From: Lutibacter sp.
Lineage (GTDB): Bacteria > Bacteroidota > Bacteroidia > Flavobacteriales > Flavobacteriaceae
Length of the DNA: 64,000 nt
Direction of reading: 5' to 3'
Assembly (NCBI RefSeq): GCF_021647475.1
Contig: NZ_JAKIUR010000010.1
Coordinates: forward strand, 10,044-74,043
The translations under genes and the position numbers were made by a program. Position 1 is the stretch's first letter; every line of letters starts with the position of its first letter. The notes under the pieces are model-generated. The model was not told where the DNA came from and searched no databases. It saw only the letters and a list, made by a program, of their open reading frames with translations. This document shows, one piece after another, positions 32,624-41,616 of the stretch.

Positions 32624-35380
32624 ATGAAACATACATACAAAATTACTGGAATGACTTGCGTAGGTTGCGAAACCGACGTTAAAAGTGCTTTAAGTAATTT
32701 AAAAGAAATCACCGCAGTACAAGTAAATTTAGATAAAGAAGAAGCTACAGTAGAAATGACATCACATGTTTCTATTGAAAAACTTCAACAAACGCTATTA
32801 TTGGCAGGTTTACATTACACCATTAAAGTCAAAGACTCTTCAGAAGATAAAAAAGAAAAAATTGAAGAAACTAATAAAGCCGTTTATGAATGCCCTATGC
32901 ATTGTGAAGGCGATAAAACTTATGACGAACCAGGCGATTGCCCAGTTTGTGGTATGCACTTAAAAGAACAAACTGTTGAATATATCTGCCCAATGCACTG
33001 CGAAGGAGATAAAACCTATGACAACCCAGGAACTTGCCCAAAATGCAAAATGAAATTAGTTGTTAAAAGTGCAAAAGATTCAGAAAATAAAGTAGCAAAA
33101 CATAGCCATAATCATGAACACGCTCATAATCATGAGCATAATCATGCACACAAAGGAAAAGGCGTTTTTTATTGTTCTATGGGCTGCGAAGGCGATAAAA
33201 CTTACGATGAACCAGGCAGTTGCCCAGTTTGTGGTATGGATTTAATTGAACAACCTACACTTGCTACAGGAACTAAATTTACCTGCTCTATGCACCCGGA
33301 GATAATTAAAGATGCCCCCGGAGCTTGCCCAATTTGCGGTATGGATTTAATACCTATGGAACCTGATGAAAGTGAAGAACAAAAAACATATAAGGATTTG
33401 GCTAAAAAAATGAAATTATCGACCATACTTTCTGTACCTGTTTTACTCATTTCTTTAGCAATGTATTTACCTAAAAACCCTTTATTATTAATTATGCCAC
33501 AATATTATTGGGATTGGGTTCAATTTCTATTAACAATTCCTGTGGTATTTGTAACTTGTTGGGTGTTCTTTGAACGTGCTTGGAAATCAATTATTACTTG
33601 GAATTTAAATATGTTTACTCTTGTAGGAATTGGTACAGGAGCAGCTTTTTTATTCAGTATTGTTGGGCTGTTTTTTCCAGATGTTTTTCCACAAGAATTT
33701 AGAGGTAAATCTGGTGATGTAAGTTTATATTTTGAAGCAACCGCTGTTATTTTAACCTTAGTTTTGCTAGGTCAGTTGTTAGAAGCACGTGCCCATAGCC
33801 AAACAAGTGGAGCCATTAAAGAATTATTAAAATTAGCCCCTTCAGAAGCTACTTTGGTTATTGATGGAGAAGATAAAGTAGTTTCAATTCACGATATTAA
33901 AGCAGGTGATTTATTGCGTGTTAAACCAGGAGAAAAAATACCTGTTGATGGTGTTATTGCAGAAGGTAAAAGTAGTATTGATGAATCTATGATTACAGGT
34001 GAACCTATTCCTGTTGATAAAACTGTAGATGATAAAGTGAGCTCAGGAACTATAAATGGCACACAATCTTTTGTTATGAAGGCCGAACGTGTAGGTTCAG
34101 AAACACTATTAGCACAAATTATTCAAATGGTAAGCGATGCTAGTCGCTCAAGAGCTCCAATCCAAAAATTAGCCGATACTATTTCAAAATATTTTGTACC
34201 AATTGTAGTAGGTGTCTCAATAATTACCTTTATCGTTTGGGCAAATTTTGGACCAAATCCAGCATTAGTTTATGCCTTTGTTAATGCAGTTGCAGTATTA
34301 ATAATTGCTTGTCCTTGTGCTTTAGGTTTAGCAACACCAATGTCCGTAATGGTAGGTGTTGGTAAAGGAGCTCAAAGTGGTGTTCTTATTAAAAATGCAG
34401 AAGCTTTAGAAACCATGAATAAAGTAAATGTTTTAATTACAGATAAAACAGGAACCCTAACAGAAGGAAAACCTTCAGTTGAAAGTGTAGTTGCTTTAGA
34501 AGGTGATTCAAAAAAGTTATTACAACAAATTGCCTCTTTAAATCAGTATAGTGAACATCCATTAGCACAAGCTATTGTAACTTATGCAAAACAAAATAAA
34601 ACCAAACTCAGTAAAGCTGATGATTTTGAAGCTGTTGCAGGAATGGGAGTTGTAGGTACTGTTGATAAAAATAAAGTAGCTTTAGGTAATAAAAAATTGA
34701 TGTTACAAATAAAGGCTACTATCCCAAGTGAATTAGAAACCAAAATTATTGCTGAACAAAAATTAGGTAAAACAGTATCATTTATTGCTGTAAATAAAAA
34801 AGCTGTAGGTTATGTTAGCATCTCCGATGCTATAAAACAAAGCAGTAAACAAGCAATTAAGACCCTTATGGATAAAGGTGTTGAAGTAATTATGCTAACA
34901 GGCGATAATGAAAATACTGCAAAAGCCGTAGCTGATGAATTGCATTTAACTAATTTTAAAGCCGGTTGTTTACCTGAAGATAAATTAGAAGTTATTAAGC
35001 AATTACAAGCCGAAGGTAAAATAGTAGCCATGGCAGGTGATGGTATTAACGATGCACCTGCACTTGCCCAATCAAACGTTGGCATTGCTATGGGTACTGG
35101 AACTGATGTAGCCATTGAAAGTTCAGAAATAACCTTAGTTAAAGGAGATTTACAGGGTATTGTAAAAGCTAAGAATCTAAGCCATGAGGTGATGAAAAAT
35201 ATAAAACAAAACCTATTCTTCTCATTTGCATATAATATTTTAGGTGTACCAATTGCTGCAGGAGTTTTATTCCCTGTGTTTGGAATTTTATTATCACCTA
35301 TTATTGCTGCTTTAGCTATGAGCTTTAGTTCAGTATCAGTTATAACAAATTCGCTTAGACTAAGAAGTGTAAAAATTTAA
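32624..35380 (+). CDS. copA: P1B-type Cu(I) ATPase with HMA, four HMBD motifs and His-rich linker
   Basis: This 918-residue inner-membrane ATPase exports Cu(I)/Ag(I). In order: an HMA domain (GMTCVGC, C12/C15), HMBD motifs near residues 88, 120, 182 and 218 (three of CEGDKTYD type and one TCSMHPEI type), and a His-rich linker between the second and third (NHEHAHNHEHNHAHKG). The transport core holds TGEP, the CPC metal site C563-P-C565, the phosphorylated D607 (DKTGTLTEG), the HP motif (SEHPLAQA) and GDGINDAPA. The N-terminal half is unusually long and metal-rich compared with typical CopA. It is followed by a DUF3347 lipoprotein. Confidence 0.95.
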   Translation: MKHTYKITGMTCVGCETDVKSALSNLKEITAVQVNLDKEEATVEMTSHVSIEKLQQTLLLAGLHYTIKVKDSSEDKKEKIEETNKAVYECPMHCEGDKTYDEPGDCPVCGMHLKEQTVEYICPMHCEGDKTYDNPGTCPKCKMKLVVKSAKDSENKVAKHSHNHEHAHNHEHNHAHKGKGVFYCSMGCEGDKTYDEPGSCPVCGMDLIEQPTLATGTKFTCSMHPEIIKDAPGACPICGMDLIPMEPDESEEQKTYKDLAKKMKLSTILSVPVLLISLAMYLPKNPLLLIMPQYYWDWVQFLLTIPVVFVTCWVFFERAWKSIITWNLNMFTLVGIGTGAAFLFSIVGLFFPDVFPQEFRGKSGDVSLYFEATAVILTLVLLGQLLEARAHSQTSGAIKELLKLAPSEATLVIDGEDKVVSIHDIKAGDLLRVKPGEKIPVDGVIAEGKSSIDESMITGEPIPVDKTVDDKVSSGTINGTQSFVMKAERVGSETLLAQIIQMVSDASRSRAPIQKLADTISKYFVPIVVGVSIITFIVWANFGPNPALVYAFVNAVAVLIIACPCALGLATPMSVMVGVGKGAQSGVLIKNAEALETMNKVNVLITDKTGTLTEGKPSVESVVALEGDSKKLLQQIASLNQYSEHPLAQAIVTYAKQNKTKLSKADDFEAVAGMGVVGTVDKNKVALGNKKLMLQIKATIPSELETKIIAEQKLGKTVSFIAVNKKAVGYVSISDAIKQSSKQAIKTLMDKGVEVIMLTGDNENTAKAVADELHLTNFKAGCLPEDKLEVIKQLQAEGKIVAMAGDGINDAPALAQSNVGIAMGTGTDVAIESSEITLVKGDLQGIVKAKNLSHEVMKNIKQNLFFSFAYNILGVPIAAGVLFPVFGILLSPIIAALAMSFSSVSVITNSLRLRSVKI

Positions 35381-35416
35381 ATAATCAAAAACAATAACTA
35401 TTAAAAATCAAAACAA

Positions 35417-36064
35417 ATGAAAAAAACAATTTATGTATTAGTACTATCAGCTCTATTTTTAACTGCTTGTAAAAATGATAAAAAACAAACAGAACCTAGT
35501 AGTGGTAACAAGCAATCAAAGGAAATGAATATAAAAGAAGCTGATGGTCATGACCATGGTGACCATGACCATGATGCTACAATGGGAGAAAACTCTTCAA
35601 AAGAAAAACGAAATATTGATGCTACTACTCAAAAAAATAATGCAACATCCACAATAATTGATAGCTATTTACAAATTAAAAATGCGTTAGTTAATGATAA
35701 TAAAGATGAAGCCGCTAAAGGAGGAAACATGATGCTTACCGCTTTTTCAAATTTTGACATGTCAAAATTAAGCGAAACTCAACACAAAGAGTATATGGAA
35801 ATTATTGAAGATGCAAAAGAACAAGCAGAACATATTATTAAAAGCCCTATTGATCATCAAAGAGAACACTTTGAAAATTTAAGTGTAGATATAAATGATT
35901 TAATTTCTTTATTAGGAACTAGCAAAACTCTTTATCAAAATAAATGTCCTATGGCAGGAGAAGGAAAAGGAGCTATTTGGCTTAGCGAATATAAAGAAAT
36001 TAAAAATCCATTTTTTGGCAGTAAAATGATAAAATGTGGTAGTGTACAAAAACAAATAAACTAA
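35417..36064 (+). CDS. DUF3347 lipoprotein with His/Asp-rich segment
   Basis: This 215-residue protein has a lipoprotein signal (VLSALFLTAC, lipid Cys near 18). A metal-binding run follows (DGHDHGDHDHDATMG, about 48-62), then a DUF3347 domain at about 80-213 ending KCPMAGEGKGAIWLSEYKE, NPFFGSKMIKCG. It is probably an envelope copper-binding protein. It is the third DUF3347 copy of the island and lies 36 bases after copA, so probably in the same unit. Confidence 0.8.
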   Translation: MKKTIYVLVLSALFLTACKNDKKQTEPSSGNKQSKEMNIKEADGHDHGDHDHDATMGENSSKEKRNIDATTQKNNATSTIIDSYLQIKNALVNDNKDEAAKGGNMMLTAFSNFDMSKLSETQHKEYMEIIEDAKEQAEHIIKSPIDHQREHFENLSVDINDLISLLGTSKTLYQNKCPMAGEGKGAIWLSEYKEIKNPFFGSKMIKCGSVQKQIN

Positions 36065-36520
36065 ATGCGTCTTATTAAAAAATTACTACTAATTTTATTG
36101 GTTGTTTTAGTAGGTATTCAATTTATACCTACTAAACGCAATCAAAATCAGCAGATTTCAGAATCGGATATTTCTAAAACCTTTACGCTCCCTGCTGAAA
36201 TTCAAACAATATTTAAAAATTCTTGTTATGATTGCCATAGTAACAACACTAATTATCCTTGGTATAATAAAATAAAGCCTGTTAGTTGGTTACTTGAAAA
36301 TCATATAAAGAAAGGGAAAAAAGAATTAAATTTTAGTGAATTTGGCTCTTATTCTAAACGTAAACAAAAAAATAAATTAAAGAGTATTAAAAATCAAGTT
36401 ATTGATGATGAAATGCCAATGTTTACTTATACTTTAATTCACAAAAAAGCTAAGTTAACAGAAAGTGATAAAAAATTAATTAAAAATTGGGCAGTTCGAT
36501 TAATGGATAGCATAAAATAA
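36065..36520 (+). CDS. Membrane-anchored heme-binding (Haem_bd) protein
   Basis: This 151-residue protein has an N-terminal helix anchor (LLLILLVVLVGIQFIP). A single c-type heme motif C54-YD-C57-H58 is followed by NNTNYPWYNKIKPVSWLLENH, the Haem_bd signature, and a conserved DDEMPMFTYTLIH near the end whose Met may be the second heme ligand. It starts at the base after the DUF3347 stop, so translation is coupled. It probably carries electrons in the periplasm. Confidence 0.85.
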   Translation: MRLIKKLLLILLVVLVGIQFIPTKRNQNQQISESDISKTFTLPAEIQTIFKNSCYDCHSNNTNYPWYNKIKPVSWLLENHIKKGKKELNFSEFGSYSKRKQKNKLKSIKNQVIDDEMPMFTYTLIHKKAKLTESDKKLIKNWAVRLMDSIK

Positions 36521-36536
36521 TAACTAAACATATTGT

Positions 36537-37268
36537 ATGAAGAGCTCAAAATATTACGTTCGAAAAACGCATCGATATCTTAGCGTATTTATAGGAATTC
36601 AGTTCTTTTTTTGGACTATTGGTGGTTTATATTTTAGCTGGACTAATATTAATCATATTCATGGAGATCATTTAATAAATTTTCCTGAGGCTAAAGTTAA
36701 CGTAAGCAATAATTTAATAACACCAAATACTGCTGTTTTAAATGCGGGTTTAACATCAAAAAAAATATCAAAAATAAACCTTGCAAATGTTTTAGGGAAA
36801 ACGGTATATCGTATATATTCTGATACCAATTTGGTAATGGTTAACGCAAAAACAGGTCAAATTAGACCTCCCTTAAACAAAAATGAAGCAATAAATTTTG
36901 CAAAACAGCTATTTAAACCTAATACTAATGTTACAACTACTGAATATGTTACAAAACAGAATATAAACAGGCATTACCAATATAGAGGAGGTCCTTTGCC
37001 TGCTTGGGCTGTTAGTTTTAAACATCCATCTAACAGTGTAATTTATATCAGTGCAAAAAAAGGAAGTTTTGAAACCATACGCAATAAACAATGGCGATTA
37101 TTTGATTTTTTATGAATGCTTCATATTATGGATTTCAATACTAGAGATAACATAAATAATTGGGTATTAAGAGGATTTTCCGTTTTAGGACTTTTAACCA
37201 TTTTAAGCGGTTTTACCTTATTCTACCAAAGTTCTAAAACTATTAGAAAAATCAATAAACCTAAATAA
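36537..37268 (+). pseudogene. PepSY membrane protein split by an in-frame TGA
   Basis: The first part (36537-37115, 192 residues) has an N-terminal helix (VFIGIQFFFWTIGGLYFSW) and PepSY-type outer domains, ending WRLFDFL. The TGA at 37113-37115 stands where relatives, as remembered, have Trp (DFLWMLH). The same frame continues from an ATG at 37116 through MLHIMDFNTRDNINNWVL and a second helix (GFSVLGLLTILSGFTLFY) to a TAA at 37266-37268. One base change (TGG to TGA), a sequencing error, or reinitiation at the adjacent ATG giving two chains would all explain it. The C-terminal helix is otherwise intact. Confidence 0.75.
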
Positions 37269-37299
37269 ACTGATGCGTTTATTTTAGATAATTATATTT

Positions 37300-38688
37300 A
37301 TGAAAAAAATAGTAAACATACGCATTCTTAAAATGACTATTTTCCAAAAGTTATTAATTGGAATTATTGCTATGTTAATACTAAATATAGTTATTGCATA
37401 CATTGGAATTGTAAGTACTGATAAGCTTGATAAAAATTCTACAATTATATTAAAGGAATCTCAAAAAAACAAAAACCTACAAGAGCTAAAGCTGAGTTTT
37501 ACAGAACTATTAATGCCTGCAAATGATTATCTAATTCATGGTAATAAAGTAGAAATATTAAATTTTAAAAAACTAGATTCTATAACTAATCTACGTTTAA
37601 AAAATTGTTTAACGTTAGAAAATAACCATTTTAACGAACACTTTTTAGAAGAGATAGAAACCATACTTTATAAAGTAAAAGAGTTAAGTTATAAAATATT
37701 TTACTTAAAAAATCCTATTGGAAACAAACAAGGTGCTATAATGATGGAAGTTATGGATAATAATATAGCAACTGTAGGAAAAAAAATAGACATATTATCA
37801 GAATCTTCATCTTTATTAATTAGTAAATACAGAAAATTAAATGAGGAGCTTAGAAGTTCAAGCTCTAAAAGTATCATAATTTTAGTGTTAATTATAATGA
37901 CTTCTTTAATTGTTGGAGGATTTTATTATGTTAAAGAAATAACTATTCCTATAGATATTTTAGCGTCTGCCGCAAAAAAAATAGCCTCAGGAAACTTAAC
38001 TTCTAAAGTAAAAATAACCACACGAACACAAGACGAATTAAATAGTTTTGCTAAATTATTCAACAATATGATTGAATCTTTATCTCAAAACATGGTTTCT
38101 AAAGATTTTTTTAACAGTATTATACAAAAAATTGATGAAATATTGATTATTACAGATGTCAATAGAAAAATTTTAATTGTAAATAAAGCCGCTTTAAACT
38201 TACTAGAATACCAAGAAAAAGAATTAATAGGTAAATCCATTGATAAAATATTACTCGGTGAAAATAAAAAAGAAACAATAACATCAAAAGAAGAATCTGT
38301 GCAAAATATTTATAACACTTATTATTCTAAATCAAATATAGCAATACCTGTTTCATTTTCTAAAACAAATATTTTCGACAAAGAAAAAAATAAAACAGGT
38401 GTTTTATATATAGCATACCATAAAACAAATAGCTTAAATAAAAAAGATAGTAGAAGTAAGTATAATTCAGCGAATAAAATTAAATTAACCAGTGAAACTC
38501 CCCTAACTAATAGAGAACTAGAAATAGTAAAGTTAATAATAAAGGAATATAGCAATCAAAAAATAGCTGATAAACTTTTTATAAGTATAAGAACCGTAGA
38601 AACACATAGAAAGCACATCATGGAAAAACTTCATGCAAAAAGTGTTGTTGGCTTAGTACATTATGCTATTCAAAACGGCTTATTATAA
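37300..38688 (+). CDS. Membrane-bound HAMP-PAS-LuxR transcription regulator
   Basis: This 462-residue protein has, in order: TM1 (about 15-38), a periplasmic helical sensor of about 150 residues, TM2 (about 190-212), a HAMP domain (about 213-265; TQDELNSFAKLFNNMIESL), a PAS domain (about 268-375; IQKIDEILIITDVNRKILIV) and a C-terminal LuxR/GerE helix-turn-helix (about 400-462; LTNRELEIVKLI, NQKIADKLFISIRTVETHRK). No kinase or receiver domain is present, so it is a one-component sensor that would bind DNA while in the membrane. The cytochrome/porin unit starts 220 bases downstream and is a likely target. Confidence 0.8.
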   Translation: MKKIVNIRILKMTIFQKLLIGIIAMLILNIVIAYIGIVSTDKLDKNSTIILKESQKNKNLQELKLSFTELLMPANDYLIHGNKVEILNFKKLDSITNLRLKNCLTLENNHFNEHFLEEIETILYKVKELSYKIFYLKNPIGNKQGAIMMEVMDNNIATVGKKIDILSESSSLLISKYRKLNEELRSSSSKSIIILVLIIMTSLIVGGFYYVKEITIPIDILASAAKKIASGNLTSKVKITTRTQDELNSFAKLFNNMIESLSQNMVSKDFFNSIIQKIDEILIITDVNRKILIVNKAALNLLEYQEKELIGKSIDKILLGENKKETITSKEESVQNIYNTYYSKSNIAIPVSFSKTNIFDKEKNKTGVLYIAYHKTNSLNKKDSRSKYNSANKIKLTSETPLTNRELEIVKLIIKEYSNQKIADKLFISIRTVETHRKHIMEKLHAKSVVGLVHYAIQNGLL

Positions 38689-38805
38689 AAAAGCTATCCA
38701 TAATTTTCAAAAACAGTATAATTCTAAAAAGTTAAGTACCCCTTTGCTTTGCACATACTATTAGTGGGTGTATCAGGGTTAGTTGGTATCTTTTTTACTT
38801 GTAAA

Positions 38806-38831
38806 TATATACGGGTTGTACGGTATATACC
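38806..38831 (+). promoter_or_regulatory. Palindromic operator candidate before the cytochrome unit
   Basis: TATATAC (38806-38812) and GTATATA (38823-38829) are inverted arms around 10 bases, and GGTATATACC (38822-38831) is itself a perfect 10-base palindrome. It lies in the 220-base gap between the LuxR-type regulator and the first cytochrome gene. The remaining gap shows no gene and no clear TAnnTTTG. Confidence 0.4.
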
Positions 38832-38908
38832 TGTCCTCTATTTTCAAGAAATTTGTAATTAAATATTGAATAACAATAAAACATGAATAATTATAAAAAT
38901 TAAAATTT

Positions 38909-39289
38909 ATGAAAACAACATTAACATTATTATTACTGATATCTGCTACGTTTGCAGTTAATGCCCAAACTTGGGTAGCTCCTAAAAGTGCAGATGCAAT
39001 CGAAAACCCTTTAAAAGGAAATACCGATGCTATAAAAAAAGGTAAAAAGTTATTTACTAGTATGTGTGTAATTTGCCATGGAGCAAAAGGTAAAGGCGAT
39101 GGTATTGCTGGTGCAGCATTAAATCCAAAACCTGCTAATTTTACATCAAAAACAGTACAAGCACAATCAGATGGTGTCCTATTTTGGAAATTAACAAATG
39201 GAAACGCTCCAATGGCTTCCTATAAAGAATTACTTACTGAAGAACAACGCTGGCAATTAGTGAATTATTTAAGAACCTTTAAAAAATAA
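38909..39289 (+). CDS. Periplasmic monoheme cytochrome c (class I)
   Basis: This 126-residue protein has a signal peptide ending FAVNAQ (residue 20). It has one heme site C53-VI-C56-H57 in FTSMCVICHGAKGKGDG, a later Met (NAPMASYKE) as probable sixth ligand, and the closing helix EEQRWQLVNYLRTF. It should carry electrons in the periplasm. A porin and a second small cytochrome follow in the same direction, 15 and 17 bases apart from the starts chosen. Confidence 0.9.
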   Translation: MKTTLTLLLLISATFAVNAQTWVAPKSADAIENPLKGNTDAIKKGKKLFTSMCVICHGAKGKGDGIAGAALNPKPANFTSKTVQAQSDGVLFWKLTNGNAPMASYKELLTEEQRWQLVNYLRTFKK

Positions 39290-39304
39290 TTTATGATAAC
39301 TAAA

Positions 39305-40465
39305 ATGAAAAAATTAGTTTTATTAGGTTCTTTATCTCTATTTGTCTTCGGCTTAAATGCTCAACAAAACGATTTCAAGTCAAGTAAAACTCAATTTATG
39401 ATTCGTGGTTATGGCCATATGGGATACGAAAGTATTAAAACAAATGGAAAAACAGAATCAACGTTTAATGGAGGAACTTTTGCTCCTATATTTCTTTTTA
39501 AACATTCAGATCGTTTAATGTTTGAAACAGAATTAGAATTTACAATTAATGAGGGTTCGTTAGATATTGGTTTTGAATATGCTGATATTATGTATGTTTT
39601 AAATGACTATATGACCATAAGAGGAGGTAAATTTTTGCTCCCCTTCGGTACTTTTATGGAGCGTTTACATCCAAGCTGGGTAAACAGAATGCCTACAAAA
39701 CCTTTAGGATTTGGGCATGATGGCATTGCTCCTGGATCAGGAGTTGGTGTTGAATTGAGAGGTGCTTTCAGATTAGGAACCTCAACTGTTAATTATTCCG
39801 TTTATAACACAAATGGCCCTGGACTTAAAACTCCCGATGGTATAGATCCTAGCGAAGCAGGAATGCTTGCTTTTAATAATTTAAGAGACAACAATAATAG
39901 TAGAGCCTTTGGTGGTCGTATTGGAATATTACCTTTCTCTAATAATTCTACTGAATTTGGTCTCTCTTTTTATTCTACTGATAAAGTTGGAAACACAGAT
40001 AGTGCCTATGAAAATTTAGGCGCTAATTTATATGCTATTGATTTTTCATTTGTAAAACAAATTCCAGGTTTAGGAGGAATAGTAGATATTAAATCTCAAT
40101 ATAATAAATCTAAAGTTGATAATATGATTTATACTATTGAGGAAACTCCAGGGGTATTTGAAAACTTAAATTTTAATAATGAAAGCCATTCATTTTATGC
40201 CCAATTATCATACAGACCAACTATGTCAAGTAATAATTTTATTAGTAAACTTGAATTGGTAAATAGATACTCTGAACTTAAAACGCCTGAAGGCTCAGGT
40301 TGGGGAACTAACAAAAAAGAATATTCTGTTGGATTAAATTATTGGATTAGCTGGAGATCACTTATCAAATTAAATTATCAAAATATTACAGGAAAAGGAG
40401 GGCATGACGTTATTGGAGATTTTAATGAAAGTGGTGTTTATTTACATTGGGCAATAGGGTTTTAA
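39305..40465 (+). CDS. Outer-membrane beta-barrel porin-like protein
   Basis: The product is 386 residues from the ATG at 39305, which opens a clean signal peptide (KKLVLLGSLSLFVFGLNAQQ). The body alternates aromatic and polar residues in strand pairs and ends in WAIGF, with the terminal Phe typical of barrels. RGGKFLLPFGTFMERLHPSW resembles OprP/phosphate-selective-like porins. It lies between two cytochrome genes, so it may serve an electron-transfer or small-anion substrate pathway. The solute cannot be told. Confidence 0.65.
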   Translation: MKKLVLLGSLSLFVFGLNAQQNDFKSSKTQFMIRGYGHMGYESIKTNGKTESTFNGGTFAPIFLFKHSDRLMFETELEFTINEGSLDIGFEYADIMYVLNDYMTIRGGKFLLPFGTFMERLHPSWVNRMPTKPLGFGHDGIAPGSGVGVELRGAFRLGTSTVNYSVYNTNGPGLKTPDGIDPSEAGMLAFNNLRDNNNSRAFGGRIGILPFSNNSTEFGLSFYSTDKVGNTDSAYENLGANLYAIDFSFVKQIPGLGGIVDIKSQYNKSKVDNMIYTIEETPGVFENLNFNNESHSFYAQLSYRPTMSSNNFISKLELVNRYSELKTPEGSGWGTNKKEYSVGLNYWISWRSLIKLNYQNITGKGGHDVIGDFNESGVYLHWAIGF

Positions 40466-40482
40466 TTAAAAAATTAACAAGA

Positions 40483-40761
40483 ATGAAAACATTTAAAATA
40501 TTTGGAATTGCAGTAGTGCTAATAGGAACTATATTGGCTGTAACCACTGTTTCTTGTTCTGCAGAACAAGTTGCTACTTATAAAAATAAATCAGGTGCTC
40601 AACTTTGGGGTGAAAACTGCATAAGATGTCATAATACACCTTCACCTGCAGCTTATAATGACACAGATTGGAGTACAATTAGTTTACACATGAGAGTAAG
40701 AGCCAATCTAACAAAAGATCAAGCTAAAAAGATTTTTGACTTTATTAAATCGGCTAATTAG
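40483..40761 (+). CDS. Small monoheme cytochrome, membrane or lipid anchored
   Basis: The product is 92 residues from the ATG at 40483; the longer upstream frame overlaps the porin gene and lacks a signal peptide. A hydrophobic start (IFGIAVVLIGTILAVTTVSC) could be a lipoprotein signal with Cys25 or an anchor. One heme site C46-IR-C49-H50 (GENCIRCHNTPSP) is followed by a Met in HMRVRANL and the closing helix. It ends the cytochrome/porin unit, with a strong terminator behind. Confidence 0.8.
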   Translation: MKTFKIFGIAVVLIGTILAVTTVSCSAEQVATYKNKSGAQLWGENCIRCHNTPSPAAYNDTDWSTISLHMRVRANLTKDQAKKIFDFIKSAN

Positions 40762-40783
40762 GTTGTTGATTTTTGTTGAATTT

Positions 40784-40812
40784 GAAAACCTCTTTCCGGA
40801 GGTTTTCTTTTT
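40784..40812 (+). terminator. Intrinsic terminator of the cytochrome unit
   Basis: GAAAACCTC (40784-40792), a 6-base loop and GAGGTTTTC (40799-40807) make a perfect 9-bp stem followed by five T residues. Confidence 0.85.
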
Positions 40813-41070
40813 AAAATTGAATAAAAATTTTATTGATACTAAAGTTACAATAAATAATACTTCAATAACTATATTTTAAAACTTACATACTTTACCAAAA
40901 TAGCTTGTTGTTACACAATAAAAAGACTTAAATACAAGCTTATTTAAACTAATTCTAAATGCACTCTATCATATCTATATGTAACTTTTATTACATTATT
41001 TTGATACAATAAAACCGATATTTGTAGCGTTAAAAACTATATAACCACACTTAAATTTAATGTACTAAAA
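40813..41070. other. AT-rich gap before the second HYC_CC_PP gene
   Basis: No gene is visible. A weak promoter candidate is TTG at 41001 with GATATTTG at 41017-41024, one base off the TAnnTTTG consensus. Otherwise nothing was recognised. Confidence 0.3.
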
Positions 41071-41523
41071 ATGGTAAAACCTCGTTCAAAAATAATAGCT
41101 GTTTTATTAACTGTTCTGGTACTATATTCCACCTCATCTTATTCGGTTGCTATACATAAATGTAATAATATCATTTTTGAAATTTCTTTCACTAATAACG
41201 CTTCGCATAGTTGTGAAATGCAAATGTCTTCTTGCAGAACAGAGATGATTTCTTGTAAGAATTTTTCCGATACTCACCCACAGTTATCTTATTTTAAAAA
41301 AGCATGTTGTTCTAATCAAAAGATAATTAAAGAAAGTACCTCTCTTGAGTTACACAAAAGAATAAAGTTAGAAAAAGATAGAGCCTATACTCCATCATTA
41401 TTTTTTTATAGTATCCATTATTTTGAATCTTTTCTAAAAAAAACAACCAATTATTTTATACAATATTCACCTCCTCTCTTGATAAAAAATATTTCTAATT
41501 TATATGAAATATTTAGACTTTGA
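41071..41523 (+). CDS. HYC_CC_PP-like secreted protein, divergent copy 2
   Basis: This 150-residue protein has a signal peptide (KIIAVLLTVLVLYSTSSYS). It keeps the same motif order as the protein at 18890-19306 but with HKC in place of HYC (IHKCNNIIF), then ACC (KKACCSNQK) and PP (YSPPLLIKN). Extra cysteines (SCEMQMSSC, MISCKNF) are added. It is probably a paralogue at the other end of the metal island. Function is unknown; metal contact is likely from Cys, His and Met. Confidence 0.65.
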   Translation: MVKPRSKIIAVLLTVLVLYSTSSYSVAIHKCNNIIFEISFTNNASHSCEMQMSSCRTEMISCKNFSDTHPQLSYFKKACCSNQKIIKESTSLELHKRIKLEKDRAYTPSLFFYSIHYFESFLKKTTNYFIQYSPPLLIKNISNLYEIFRL

Positions 41524-41616
41524 TTTTAATAATTATTACCAAAAACTAAACAATGTATGTTGAATAATTAAATTAACATACTAATAAAAGAGTAACAATA
41601 ATTAAAATTAAATACA

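Noticed and set aside
37113..37115. TGA in the PepSY gene as a selenocysteine codon
   Set aside because: No SECIS-like hairpin was recognised after it, the family is not a selenoprotein, and relatives are expected to have Trp there.
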